The position numbers and the translations under genes were made by a program. A stretch of 17,199 nt of DNA from Symbiodinium natans (Eukaryota; Sar; Dinophyceae; Suessiales; Symbiodiniaceae). Where the stretch lies: positions 1-17,199 of the forward strand of contig CAJNDS010001482.1 in NCBI GenBank assembly GCA_905221605.1, written 5' to 3'. The notes under the pieces were generated by a model that did no database searches, was not told the origin of the DNA, and was given only the letters and a program-made list of their open reading frames with translations. Shown here piece by piece: positions 5,429 to 15,181 of the stretch. The stretch's first letter is position 1; each line of letters begins with the position of its first letter.

Positions 5429-6655
5429 ATGAGGCAATGGAAGACGGATGCTACGATGAGAAGACAAGGGTCCCGATTGCCATCCTGGTTAAGGAATCGG
5501 CCGGACAAAGGCAAGGGCAAAAGCAAGAACAAGCAGAAGGACCCGCCCCGAGAACGTTCCCCGCTTCGACAGGCCAGACACCCGGAGCAGCCTTGGGATA
5601 GGGAAGAGGAGAGTGCTTCGGAATCTCCGGTGGGTCCGGTACGCCTACGGGAGAGAGGAGAAGACAGAGCGGCCTCGCGCCAAGCTGAGGGTGTCAATAC
5701 AGAGCAAGAGGCAAGCGAGCCTCGTACAGTCACGCTGGCGGAAGGGCCAGGTGCCCACAATATGGCCTCGCAGGAAGCTGAGGGAAAGGAGAAAAAGGAA
5801 GCCATGGGGCAAGTCAAGCCTGCGCACCTTTTGGTGCATAAACTGCAGAACCAGCAAAGGCCAAGGACAGCGCTCCATTGGCTTGGGGAGGTCCAATTGG
5901 TCCGCAACCCAACGACAGGGCAAAGCTTACAGCCTAGGGTGCTTCCCTTTATAGGTGCGGGGCGCACTCGACGGGGATATGCTCTGGATCGGCTATGGGT
6001 CATGAAACTAGCGATGGAACCCCAGAGCTTTGGCAACGAAGCAGGGTATGGGGAACAATTCCCCACCCTGGTCACCAGGACCCTGTGGGCAGGATGGATT
6101 GGAGTCCTTTTCGACGAAGCGGTGGAGGGTTACTGCCACCACTACTTCTATGGAAGTATCATCCGCAGGGCAGAGCTGTTCAACACATGGTGGCAGGAAC
6201 ATCGCCATGAAGCCGGGGTCCTCAGACAGTCCCTGTTTTACCTGGTGGCTATAACGTCATGGCTGACCATGCAAGGAGTTGCTCTATCGGATGTCACGGT
6301 GAGCAACGTTGGGCGCGACCCAATGTCAGGATCGTTACCACGGGCAGTGTTCTTTGACACGGCGGAGTGGACGATGCTGCAGGAGGAGAGATACAAGCTA
6401 TCAAGCGGCCTTGTACGCCTCCTGGAGAAGTATGATGAGGAGCTACTGGCAACCATACGTGGATTGGTCAGAACGTACGACGGCAAAGCCAGCGCGCTTT
6501 GGATGGCGTGCGTAGGCAATGTCGGGCCATTTGCCCAGCACTTGCTGGATGCCGGGATTGCAAAACGAGGATGGGATGGAACCCTACTTTCGGTTCCGGC
6601 AACAGAGATCCAGAAAATCACGCTGGGCATGCCGTATGACGAAGCTGATGAGTGA
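5429..6655 (+). CDS. Predicted protein-kinase-like fold protein encoded next to the retroelement RT
   Basis: This 408-residue protein has a disordered, charged first 125 residues with a basic KGKGKSKNK run, then a domain with the kinase order of motifs. There is a glycine-containing GAGRTRRGYAL segment (176-186), VMKLA with a candidate beta-3 lysine K193, glutamates at E204 and E209 as candidates for the helix-C partner, and a hinge-like VLFDEAVEG (226-234). DVTVSN (288-293) has the Asp and Asn spacing of the catalytic loop, and FFDTAEW has D310 at the DFG position. The HRD histidine is replaced (LSD) and DFG is DTA, so activity on protein is uncertain; it could be a small-molecule kinase or a pseudokinase. 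The frame is open from 5351 but 5429 is the first ATG. Two hairpin elements sit in frame in the disordered part (5669-5692, 5763-5785). The assignment is by motif spacing only. Confidence 0.55.
   Translation: MRQWKTDATMRRQGSRLPSWLRNRPDKGKGKSKNKQKDPPRERSPLRQARHPEQPWDREEESASESPVGPVRLRERGEDRAASRQAEGVNTEQEASEPRTVTLAEGPGAHNMASQEAEGKEKKEAMGQVKPAHLLVHKLQNQQRPRTALHWLGEVQLVRNPTTGQSLQPRVLPFIGAGRTRRGYALDRLWVMKLAMEPQSFGNEAGYGEQFPTLVTRTLWAGWIGVLFDEAVEGYCHHYFYGSIIRRAELFNTWWQEHRHEAGVLRQSLFYLVAITSWLTMQGVALSDVTVSNVGRDPMSGSLPRAVFFDTAEWTMLQEERYKLSSGLVRLLEKYDEELLATIRGLVRTYDGKASALWMACVGNVGPFAQHLLDAGIAKRGWDGTLLSVPATEIQKITLGMPYDEADE
5669..5692 (+). repeat. Bulged-T hairpin element inside the kinase-like gene (1)
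   Basis: GCGGCCTCGCGCC, then AAGCTGAGGGT. It is read in frame as Ala-Ala-Ser-Arg-Gln-Ala-Glu-Gly (residues 81-88), in the low-complexity N-terminal region. Confidence 0.65.
5763..5785 (+). repeat. Bulged-T hairpin element inside the kinase-like gene (2)
   Basis: TGGCCTCGC, a short loop, then GCTGAGGGA. It is read as Met-Ala-Ser-Gln-Glu-Ala-Glu-Gly (112-119), in the same phase and nearly the same peptide as the element inside the RT/RNase H gene. Confidence 0.65.
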
Positions 6656-6723
6656 GCAGCGCAAGCCAGACAAGAAACATGGATAGTGGTCAGAGAGGCA
6701 CCAAAAAAACCGAATCAAAATAC
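6656..6723 (+). other. Short untranslated stretch after the kinase-like gene
   Basis: An A-rich segment with CACCAAAAAAACCG lies between the TGA stop and the first hairpin of the downstream cluster. I see no polyadenylation signal of the animal type. Confidence 0.35.
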
Positions 6724-6868
6724 CGCCTCGGCGTGCTGGCTGAGGAGTTTCGGCCTCGACTTCGGTCTGAGGGGTGCAAGAGAGGGAACTTCGGCCTCAG
6801 CATGGCCTGAGGGACTTTCGGCCTCGGTCTGAGGGAATGGATTTCGGCCTCGACAAATGTCTGAGGGA
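6724..6868 (+). repeat. Cluster of five bulged-T hairpins after the kinase-like gene
   Basis: Hairpins lie at 6724-6747, 6749-6773, 6790-6814, 6817-6835 and 6843-6868, starting about 70 bases after the stop. Their inner stems differ: GAC with GTC at 6749, GACA with TGTC at 6843, a minimal CCTC-GGTC-TGAGG form at 6817, and CCTCAG with CTGAGG at 6790. The outer CCTC/GAGG pairing is constant. The region probably forms the 3' untranslated part of the element. Confidence 0.7.
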
Positions 6869-6903
6869 AGTGAGGGCTAGTACCGGTAGTCTCACTGTGC
6901 AGA

Positions 6904-6974
6904 GTTTGTAGTTTGTATGTTTCACCCTCTAACCTCAGCCCCTTCGGGTGGCTACGCCAAGCAGCGTGCAGACG
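6904..6974 (+). repeat. Common 3' tail closing the retroelement body
   Basis: TTTGTAGTTTGTATGTTTCACC is followed by a spacer, GCCCCTTCGGGTGGCTACGC and CAGCGTGCAGACG. The same tail closes units A at 9021-9087 and 14721-14787 and the A+B composite at about 12597-12665. The CCTTCGGG core can form a short stem with a TTCG loop. No poly(A) is present. The next unit A starts immediately. Confidence 0.75.
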
Positions 6975-9087
6975 TTAAATTCACCTGGCTCAAGGTTTCG
7001 GCTCAACCCCGGTGGGGTGCTCAGGTAGAGAGCGTCTTTAGTGCCGTTGTGGCTGGCCCTGGGGCTTGTAACTAAGGGTAGGTTCCGTTTTGAGGCCCTG
7101 GCAAAACTGTGTTTGCTCGTAGGCCGGCTGACCGGCTAAGCTGTCATAGAGCGGCGGCCCGCCAACTGCTGCCGTCGACGAAGGGCGTGAGTGCACAGTT
7201 TTCGGCCTCGCTTCGCTGGAGGGAAGCTTTTCGTCCTCGCGTTGCTGAGGGAACCTTGTGACCTACAGTCTGCTCTGGGTCACAGTGAGAGTTGCAGCCT
7301 CGCTTTGCTTGAGGGGTGACGCTAGCCTGTTGCTCACCAGAGATTCCTGCTGTCTCTGGGTGAGCAAAACCCACCGACCCTCATTTGGATTGAGGGCTGT
7401 GCTGAAGGTGAGTTTGGGTTCCTCGCTCACTTGTGTGGAAAACGAAGGTGAGACCGAAACACGGGGGAAAACGGCCAGGCACGCTGCAGACAGTGCAGGC
7501 CAACGTCGCACTGCAAGCGGCATCCTTGCAGTGGTGACAGGAGTGTCCCGAACAATAGCGGTGTGCTCGAGCCCAAGCTTGCAGGTTTTCGGGGATCGGC
7601 AAGCTGAGCACAACAGGATTTTCTTCGCAGGTAGAATCAGGTAGAAAAGATTTGGCCCAACCCTGGTGGATCTGCCTGGACACAAATAACCAGAGGCATC
7701 AGTGTCGTAAAGCTCATTGACTGGTGCTAATGAGAAACCGTTGCCAAAGAACTTGCAGTAGGACTGTGGTGCGGCGCAGTGCAAGTTGAAGAGCAGCTGT
7801 TGGTGGCTGCTCCCCGGAAAACCAATAGTCCAAGAAAGCCTCCTTCGGCCTCGCTCCGTGCTGAGGGTTTGTAAGGGTTGGTATTGGCCGGAAGGATTCA
7901 GATGGAGGTTACCCGATCTTCGCGCTTTTCCCATCTGAAGGCAACCAATGGTAATCAGCCTGCTGGACATGGCAGGCCTGCTTTTGTTTACATCCACGTC
8001 TCCTGCAAGGGCTGGGGTCTGTCCGTGCACACAGACAAGGCGGAACCTTGCAGATGTTTAGGTCCTCGCGGCACGGCCGCTGGAGGTAGTTTGAAGATGT
8101 TGGCTCTCACTGTCTGGTGAGTGGTTTTATGGGCACTTGCTGGGGCAAGGCGGCTCTGGCGTCTGAGGATGGTACATGTGCTGGCTGCTGAGTATGGGCC
8201 ACCGAAAGAGACCTGTGGTGAGACAAGCGATGAAAGGAGCCGAGGACAGGCTAGCTCACGCGGACGCCACGCAGAGTATGTGTCACTATCTTCAGATGTT
8301 GGAGCCAAATTGCCTCGCCATGTGACGTGAGATGTGGTGTTGGTTTCGGCCTCAAGCACTGGAAGGCCTACAACAACAAATCCGAATGAAAACTGTGGTC
8401 CTAAGACACGCGGAGCAGCTGCTTATACGTGGCACCGCGGGGGTCACATAGAGATAGAGGGCTTGCCAGCAAGGGAACTCTGTCTAAGATAGCCCTGGCT
8501 CAGTGAGGAGCTGAGGGCCTGGCTGCGCAGATGCAGCGGAATGGTTGTTCGGCCTCGCCTCCGCTGAGGGAACAACAGTCCATGCTTCTCTGCAGTGTCG
8601 GTCCGGGTTAGTAAGAGCGAGAACGCCGGGACCTCGAGCTGCAGTTTTACCATGTAGCAACCGCGTGAGATGCATTATTGGTCAACTGGTGAGTAAGAGC
8701 GAGAAAGCCAGGGTGACGCTACTTTGGGGGAGGCTGCAAGGCACGGTTAGTAAGTGCGAGAAAGCCGGAGCTGCGGACGAACCTGGAGTAGCAGTTTTTC
8801 ATACTTCACGTGTTTCACTTTGCGGCCTCGCATGCGCTGAGGAAATATGCCTCGAACAGAACATCCAGTGCTGAGTGGGGATTGCCAAACTTACGGAGGC
8901 TGATGCCACAACAAGTGCCTCAACAGCAATGCATGCGGAAGGCAAAGTTCGGCCTCGCGAGTGCTGAGGGTTGCAGCTGAGAGAGGGCCTAGCTGAGAAC
9001 GCAACACCTCAAGCGAGGTAATTTTTAGTTTAGTTTCACCTTGACCAACGGCCCCTTCGGGTGGCTACGCCTCGCAGCGTGCAGACG
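6975..9087 (+). repeat. Unit A copy 2
   Basis: This is a full-length copy with the same order of inverted repeats, hairpins and GGTNAGTAAG motifs as copy 1. Compared with copies 1 and 4 it has compensating one-base indels near 7835 (extra A) and 7892 (missing A) and a CGG for CTG in the long stem near 7597. It ends with an intact tail at 9021-9087. No convincing gene. Confidence 0.85.
9021..9087 (+). repeat. Common 3' tail of unit A copy 2
   Basis: TTTTTAGTTTAGTTTCACC, TTGACCAACG, GCCCCTTCGGGTGGCTACGC and CTCGCAGCGTGCAGACG. This and the copy at 14721-14787 are the cleanest versions of the tail and are identical to each other up to a CTCG/CAAG difference. Confidence 0.75.
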
Positions 9088-11147
9088 AAAGTTCCTGTCT
9101 GGCTCAAGGTTTCGGCTCAACCCCGGTGGGGTGCTCAGGTAGAGAGCGTCTTTAGTGCCGTTGTGGCTGGCCCTGAGGCTTGTAACTAAGGGTAGGTTCC
9201 GTTTTGAGGCCCTGGCAAAACTGTGTTTGCTCGTAGGCCGGCTGACCGGCTAAGCTGTCATAGAGCGGCGGCCCGCCAACTGCTGCCGTCGACGAAGGGC
9301 GTGAGTGCACAGTTTTCGGCCTCGCTTCGCTGGAGGGAAGCTTTTCGTCCTCGCGTTGCTGAGGGAACCTTGTGGCCTACAGTCTGCTCTGGGTCACAGT
9401 GAGAGTTGCAGCCTCGCTTTGCTTGAGGGGTGACGCTAGCCTGTTGCTCACCAGAGATTCCTGCTGTCTCTGGGTGAGCAAAACCCACCGACCCTCATTT
9501 GGATTGAGGGCTGTGCTGAAGGTGAGTTTGGGTTCCTCGCTCACTTGAGTGGAAAACGAAGGTGAGACCGAAACACGGGGGAAAACGGCCAGGCACGCTG
9601 CAGACAGTGCAGGCCAACGTCGCACTGCAAGCGGCATCCTTGCAGTGGTGACAGGAGTGTCCCGAACAATAGCGGTGTGCTCGAGCCCAAGCTTGCAGGT
9701 TTTCGGGGATCTGCAAGCTGAGCACAACAGGATTTTCTTCGCAGGTAGAATCAGGTAGAAAAGATTTGGCCCAACCCTGGTGGATCTGCCTGGACACAAA
9801 TAACCAGAGGCATCAGTGTCGTAAAGCTCATTGACTGGTGCTACTGAGAAACCGTTGCCAGAACTTGCAGCAGGACTGTGGTGCGGCGCAGTGCAAGTTG
9901 AAGAGCAGCTGTTGGTGGCTGCTCCCCGGAAACCAATAGTCCAAGAAAGCTTCCTTCGGCCTCGCTCCGTGCTGAGGGTTTGTAAGGGTTGGTATTGGCC
10001 GGAAAGGATTCAGATGGAGGTTACCCGATCTTCGCGCTTTTCCCATCTGAAGGCAACCAATGTAATCAGCCTGCTGGACATGGCAGGCCTGCTTTTGTTT
10101 ACATCCACGTCTCCTGCAAGGGCTGGGGTCTGTCCGTGCACACAGACAAGGCGGAACCTTGCAGATGTTTAGGTCCTCGCGGCACGGCCGCTGGAGGTTG
10201 TTTGAAGATGTTGGCTCTCACTGTCTGGTGAGTGGTTTGTATGGGCACTTGCTGGGGCAAGGCGGCTCTGGCGTCTGAGGATGGTACATGTGCTGGCTGC
10301 TGAGTACGGGCCACCGAAAGAGACCTGTGGTAAGACAAGCGATGAAAGGAGCCGAACTCCTAAACTCTAGGACAGGCTAGCTCACGCGGACGCCACGCAG
10401 AGTATGTGTTACTATCTTCGGATGTTGGAGCCAAATTGTCTCGCCGTGTGACGTGAGATGTGGTGTTTGGTCTCGGCCTCAAGCACTGGAAGGCCTACAA
10501 AACAAATCCGAATGAAACTGTGGTCCTAAGACACGCGGAGCAGCTGCTAATACGTGGCACCGCGGGGGTCACATAGAGATAGAGGGCTTGCCAGCAAGGG
10601 AACTCTGTCTAGAGATAGCCCTGGCTCAGTGAGGAGCTGAGGGCCTGGCTGCGCTGATGCAGCGGAATGGTTGTTCGGCCTCGCCTCCGCTGAGGGAACA
10701 ACAGTAATGCTTCTCTGCAGTGTCGGTCCGGGTTAGTAAGAGCGAGAACACCGGGACCTCGAGCTGCAGTTTACCATGAAGCAACCGCGTGAGATGCATT
10801 ATTGGTCAACTGGTGAGTAAGAGCGAGAAAGCCAGGGTGACGCTACTTTGGGGGAGACTGCAAGGCACGGTTAGTAAGTGCGAGAAAGCCGGAGCTGCGG
10901 ACGAACCTGGAGTAGCTTTCTTTCATACCTCACGTGTTTCACTTTGCGGCCTCGCATGCGTTGAGGGAATGTGCCTCGAACAGAACATCCAGTGCTGAGT
11001 GGGGATTGCCAAACTTACGGAGGCTGATGCCACAACAAGTGCCTCAACAGCAATGCATGCGGAGGGCAAAGTTCGGCCTCGCGAGTGCTGAGGGTTGCAA
11101 CTGAGAGAGGGCCTAGCTGAGAACGCAACACCTCAAGCGAGGTAATT

Positions 11148-12597
11148 GGAGACTCTGGAAGCACTGCATGCAGCTTGGACGGCTGATGCTACTGGGCGCA
11201 AAGCGGTAAAGCAGCTTGAAGCATAGACTCCGCGGTGCCGGTGTGTCGGAGCAATTGATAGGTACAACCGCAGCCCAGCAGAGCTCAATCAAACAAAGCA
11301 ACATTCGGCCTCGACTTGGTCTGAGGGAATGTGAGCTATAAAGAGCAAACTCCAGAATATGGATGAGGGACACTGGCCAGGCATGGAGGCCAGCAAAGGG
11401 CAGGAACCAGCATGCACTGGAAAAGCCTCGAGTCCCAATGGCAGTGAACTTTGTGGTGAGGAATACGTCGACTGGTAAGTAAGTGCGAGAAAGCCAGGGC
11501 GATTCTGGGGAGAACAGCAAGGCACGGTTAGTAAGTGCGAGAACACCGGAGCTGCTGAGAACCCTGGATTAGCCGGGACGTACTCCGTGGAGGATTCGTT
11601 GTCACTGCTTTCAGAAATGCCCACAAGGACCAAGCATGCAGCTAAACCGTGGTCGCAGAGTGGGCCTCACTTCGGTTGAGGGAAATCGACTCCCAAGTGA
11701 GAGTATGGAGTTTTGGTGGCAAACAAGAGAGCCAGCCGACTGTCTTTGGAACAATGGCTACGGCTGGATGAGAATGTCAAGTCTCACAATGGATAGCGGC
11801 CTCGTACATAATATCCTCACAGGCAGGGTGGGTTTGACCTGGTGTCGGCACCTTGCCCGGCCCCCTGTCAGGCGCCTGTACCGGCCACCTGTTGAAGGTG
11901 TGTGGCGTGGGGTCACCGGTGCGTAGCGGCGATTTCGGTCGCTTAGCGTCCTCCAGCCTAAAAAGGGGTATGTTTGGGCAGGTACTTCACCTGTTCCTCC
12001 TGCTTGGCTCGTGTTGGAGATGTGTGAATCGAGGGCATGGATCCGTCAAGGTGAGATGACGAGAAAGTGCAGAATGGCCTCAATCAATATGGAACGGTCT
12101 ATGTATGGGGATTGACCACCCCGCCGGTAGAGGGATAGCGGCCTCTGAGAATCGGAGGGCATGGATCACCTCCCGGCAAAAGCCACAGGAAGTATGCCCT
12201 GTGCATGCAAGAGGCAGCCACCGTAACCAGAGTCCATGAAGCCTTGGGCCATGACCTGGTTTGAAGACATGTCCGGCCTCACTACGGTTGAGGGGTGGAT
12301 GGAAGCACTCAGGACATGCAATGAGGCTCGTAGAACGAGCATCTGGGTCTAAAGGAATGACCTCCATTCGGTGAGGGATAGCGGCCTCCACGAACGAGGG
12401 CATGGATCGCCTCCCGAATAGACAACACAGAGAATGTGCAAGCATACAGGCAATTTGCCTTGGCCAAAGTCTTCAAGCCAATGGCAACGACTTGGTCAAA
12501 AGGACATTCCGGCCTCACTTCGGTTGAGGGTAGCGGTACGTCAAAACCGAGGACAAGGAATGAGAGGGGGAACTTACCGGCAGTTTCACCCCACAGT
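11148..12597 (+). repeat. Unit B copy 1 (about 1.45 kb non-coding repeat)
   Basis: It starts at GGAGACTCTGGAAGCACTGC, directly after GCGAGGTAAT of unit A, and matches 16116-17199 closely over their shared length (1081 against 1084 bases). Bulged-T hairpins are at 11304-11328, 11662-11683, 12272-12294 and 12507-12530, and a perfect GCTCGT-AGA-ACGAGC hairpin near 12326-12340. A GAGGGCATGGATC motif occurs three times (12031, 12155, 12396), the last two within a longer direct repeat beginning GAGGGATAGCGGCCTC. The ORFs here are short and unconvincing. The right boundary is set only by where the common tail resumes. Confidence 0.75.
11471..11556 (+). repeat. Module shared between unit B and unit A
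   Basis: ACTGGTAAGTAAGTGCGAGA, then AGCAAGGCACGGTTAGTAAG and GGAGCTGCTGA, correspond to 2128-2216 in unit A with the same order and spacing of two GGTNAGTAAG motifs. The rest of A and B do not look alike, so this is either an ancestral common module or a functional element carried by both. Confidence 0.6.
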
Positions 12598-12665
12598 TTT
12601 AGTAAGTTTTGTTTCACTTGAACCCACAGCCCCTTCGGGTGGCTACGCCTCGCAGCGTGCAGACG
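12597..12665 (+). repeat. Common 3' tail after unit B copy 1
   Basis: TTTTAGTAAGTTTTGTTTCA and CTTGAACCCACA, then GCCCCTTCGGGTGGCTACGC and the CAGCGTGCAGACG end. The T-rich part differs by a few bases from the A versions, while the box from GCCCC onward is unchanged. Confidence 0.7.
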
Positions 12666-14787
12666 AAAAATTCACCCTGGCTCAAGGTTTCGGCTCAACC
12701 CCGGTGGGGTGCTCAGGTAGAGAGCGTCTTTAGTGCCGTTGTGGCTGGCCCTGGGGCTTGTAACTAAGGGTAGGTTCCGTTTTGAGGCCTGGCAAAACTG
12801 TGTTTGCTCGTAGGCCGGCTGACCGGCTAAGCTGTCATAGAGCGGCGGCCCGCCAACTGCTGCCGTCGACGAAGGGCGTGAGTGCACAGTTTTCGGCCTC
12901 GCTTCGCTAGAGGGAAGCTTTTCGTCCTCGCGTTGCTGAGGGAACCTTGTGGCCTACAGTCTGCTCTGGGTCACAGTGAGAGTTGCAGCCTCGCATTGCT
13001 TGAGGGGTGACGCAAGCCTGTTGCTCACCAGAGATTCCTGCTGTCTCTGGGTGAGCAAAACCCACCGACCCTCATTTGGATTGAGGGCTGTGCTGAAGGT
13101 GAGTTTGGGTTCCTCGCTCACTTGTGTGGAAAACGAAGGTGAGACCGAAACACGGGGGAAAACGGCCAGGCACGCTGCAGACAGTGCAGGCCAACGTCGC
13201 ACTGCAAGAGGCATCCTTGCAGTGGCGACAGGAGTGTCCCGAACAATTGCGGTGTGCTCGAGCCCAAGCTTGCAGGTTTTCGGGGATCTGCAAGCTGAGC
13301 ACAACAGGATTTTCTTCGCAGGTAGAATCAGGTAGAAAAGATTTGGCCCAACCCTGGTGGATCTGCCTGGACATAAATAACCAGAGGCATCAGTGTCGTA
13401 AAGCTCATTGACTGGTGCTACTGAGAAACCGTTGCCAAGGAACTTGCAGTAGGACTGTGGTGCGGCGCAGTGCAAGTTGAAGAGCAGCTGTTGGTGGCTG
13501 CTCCCCGGAAAACCAATAGTCCAAGAAGCCTCCTTCGGCCTCGCTCCGTGCTGAGGGTTTGTAAGGGTTGGTATTGGCCGGAAAGGATTCAGATGGAGGT
13601 TACCCGATCTTCGCGCTTTTCCCATCTGAAGGCAACCAATGGTAATCAGCCTGCTGGACATGGCAGGCCTGCTTTTGTTTACATCCACGTCTCCTGCAAG
13701 GGCTGGGGTCTGTCCGTGCACACAGACAAGGCGGAACCTTGCAGATGTTTAGGTCCTCGCGGCACGGCCGCTGGAGGTTGTTTGAAGATGTTGGCTCTCA
13801 CTATCTGGTGAGTGGTTTGTATGGGCACTTGCTGGGGCAAGGCGGCTCTGGCGTCTGAGGATGGTACATGTGCTGGCTGCTGAGTACGGGCCACCGAAAG
13901 AGACCTGTGGTAAGACAAGCGATGAAAGGAGCCGAACTCCTAAAGAAAGGACAGGCTAGCTCACGCGGACGCCACGCAGAGTATGTGTTACTATCTTCAG
14001 ATGTTGGAGCCAAATTGCCAGCCTTGTGACGTGAGATGTGGTGTTTGGATTCGGCCTCAAGCACTGGAAGGCCTACAACAACAAATCCGAATGGAAACTG
14101 TGGTCCTAAGACACGCGGTGCAGCTGCTTATACGTGGCACCGCGGGGGTCACATAGAGATAGAGGGCTTGCCAGCAAGGGAACTCTGTCTAAAGAGAGCC
14201 CTGGCTCAGTGAGGAGCTGAGGGCCTGGCTGCGCTGATGCAGCGGAATGGTTGTTCGGCCTCGCCTCCGCTGAGGGAACAACAGTCAATGCTTCTCTGCA
14301 GTGTCGGTCCGGGTTAGTAAGAGCGAGAACGCCGGGACCTCGAGCTGCAGTTTTACCATGAAGCAACCGCGTGAGATGCATTATTGGTCAACTGGTGAGT
14401 AAGAGCGAGAAAGCCAGGGTGACGCTACTTTGGGGGAGGCTGCAAGGAACGGTTAGTAAGTGCGAGAAAGCCGGAGCTGCGGACGAACCTGGAGTAGCAG
14501 TCTTTCATACCTCACGTGTTTCACTTTGCGGCCTCGCATGCGCTGAGGAAATATGCCTCGAACAGAACATCCAGTGCTGAGTGGGGATTGCCAAACTTAC
14601 GGAGGCTGATGCCACATGCCTCAACAGCAATGCATGCGGAGGGCAAAGTTCGGCCTCGCGAGTGCTGAGGGTTGCAGCTGAAGAGGGCCTAGCTGAGAAC
14701 GCAACACCTCAAGCGAGGTAATTTTTAGTTTAGTTTCACCTTGACCAACGGCCCCTTCGGGTGGCTACGCCAAGCAGCGTGCAGACG
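12666..14787 (+). repeat. Unit A copy 4
   Basis: Full-length copy, beginning with AAAAATTCACCCTGGCTCAAG and ending with an intact tail at 14721-14787. It resembles copy 1 in the first half (for example GCATTGCTTGAGG and GACGCAAGCC) and copies 2-3 in the second half (for example GGTAAGACAAGCGATGAAAG). This suggests recombination or gene conversion among copies. No convincing gene. Confidence 0.85.
14721..14787 (+). repeat. Common 3' tail of unit A copy 4
   Basis: Same sequence as at 9021-9087 apart from CAAG for CTCG just before CAGCGTGCAGACG. That CAAG variant is shared with the tail of the retroelement body at 6957-6974. Confidence 0.75.
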
Positions 14788-14930
14788 TAAAATTCACCCT
14801 GGCTCAAGTCTCGGCTCAACCCCGGTGGGGTGCGCAGGTAGTGAGCGGATCGGTGGCCTGGAGGCTGTACCTAAGGGTGGGCTCCAACAGGACTCAAACC
14901 GAAACCACTGTGTTTGCTCGGTAGTTCTGC
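14788..14930 (+). repeat. Divergent 5' stub of unit A
   Basis: It begins TAAAATTCACCCTGGCTCAAG, keeps CTCAACCCCGGTGGGGTG, then lacks the CGTCTTTAGTGCCGTTG part and rejoins A at ACTGTGTTTGCTCG. After about 14930 it no longer resembles A. It is either an old, decayed copy or a related family sharing only the 5' end with A. Confidence 0.65.
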
Positions 14931-14950
14931 CAGCAACATAGCTGCCTGTG

Positions 14951-15089
14951 TACGGCCTCGCCGAGTGCTGAGGGAACTTTCGACCTCGCTGCTGAGGGTG
15001 TTGTCGGCCTCGCATAAGCTGAGGATTGTGGAAAGTCTTCGGCCTCGCTCGGAGGGACAACATAGTTCGGCCTCACCACGGTTGAGGGA
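14951..15089 (+). repeat. Cluster of five bulged-T hairpins
   Basis: Elements at 14951-14975, 14980-14999, 15004-15025, 15038-15056 and 15066-15089. The last one has CCTCAC pairing with GTTGAGG, a paired change relative to CCTCGC with GCTGAGG. The fourth lacks the T bulge and part of the 3' arm. The cluster precedes the coding remnant, as the 5229-5390 cluster precedes the kinase-like gene. Confidence 0.7.
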
Positions 15090-15181
15090 AACACCTCCTG
15101 GAACTGAGGTGCAAGAAGATAGCAGACCTGTGCGAGCGAAGAGGGTTCCGAGGCCTTAACTTCCTTTGTTGGAACAGGGCC

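Larger units (their letters stand above)
9088..12665 (+). repeat. Unit A copy 3, interrupted near its 3' end by unit B
   Basis: The part 9088-11147 matches the other A copies up to GCGAGGTAAT, then unit B intervenes, and the common tail resumes at about 12597 and ends at 12665. Its first bases read AAAGTTCCTGTC instead of TAAAATTCACC, so the extreme 5' end varies before TGGCTCAAGG. The copy also lacks a few single bases found elsewhere (near 9860, 9930 and 10063). Confidence 0.8.

Noticed and set aside
5410-6075. 221-codon minus-strand ORF
   Set aside because: Antisense to the kinase-like gene; composition is the mirror of its charged N-terminus.
11113-11520. 135-codon minus-strand ORF across the A/B junction and its counterpart at 16090-16515
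   Set aside because: It spans the boundary of two repeats in one copy and unrelated DNA in the other, and carries no recognisable domain.
12220-12235. CACCGTAACCA as a spliced leader 5' end
   Set aside because: It differs from the leader at one base in ten, is not followed by the rest of it, and recurs only as part of unit B (also at the right window edge).
14951-15089. CRISPR-like array
   Set aside because: The repeated elements vary in loop and spacing, spacers are irregular, and no cas-type gene is present.
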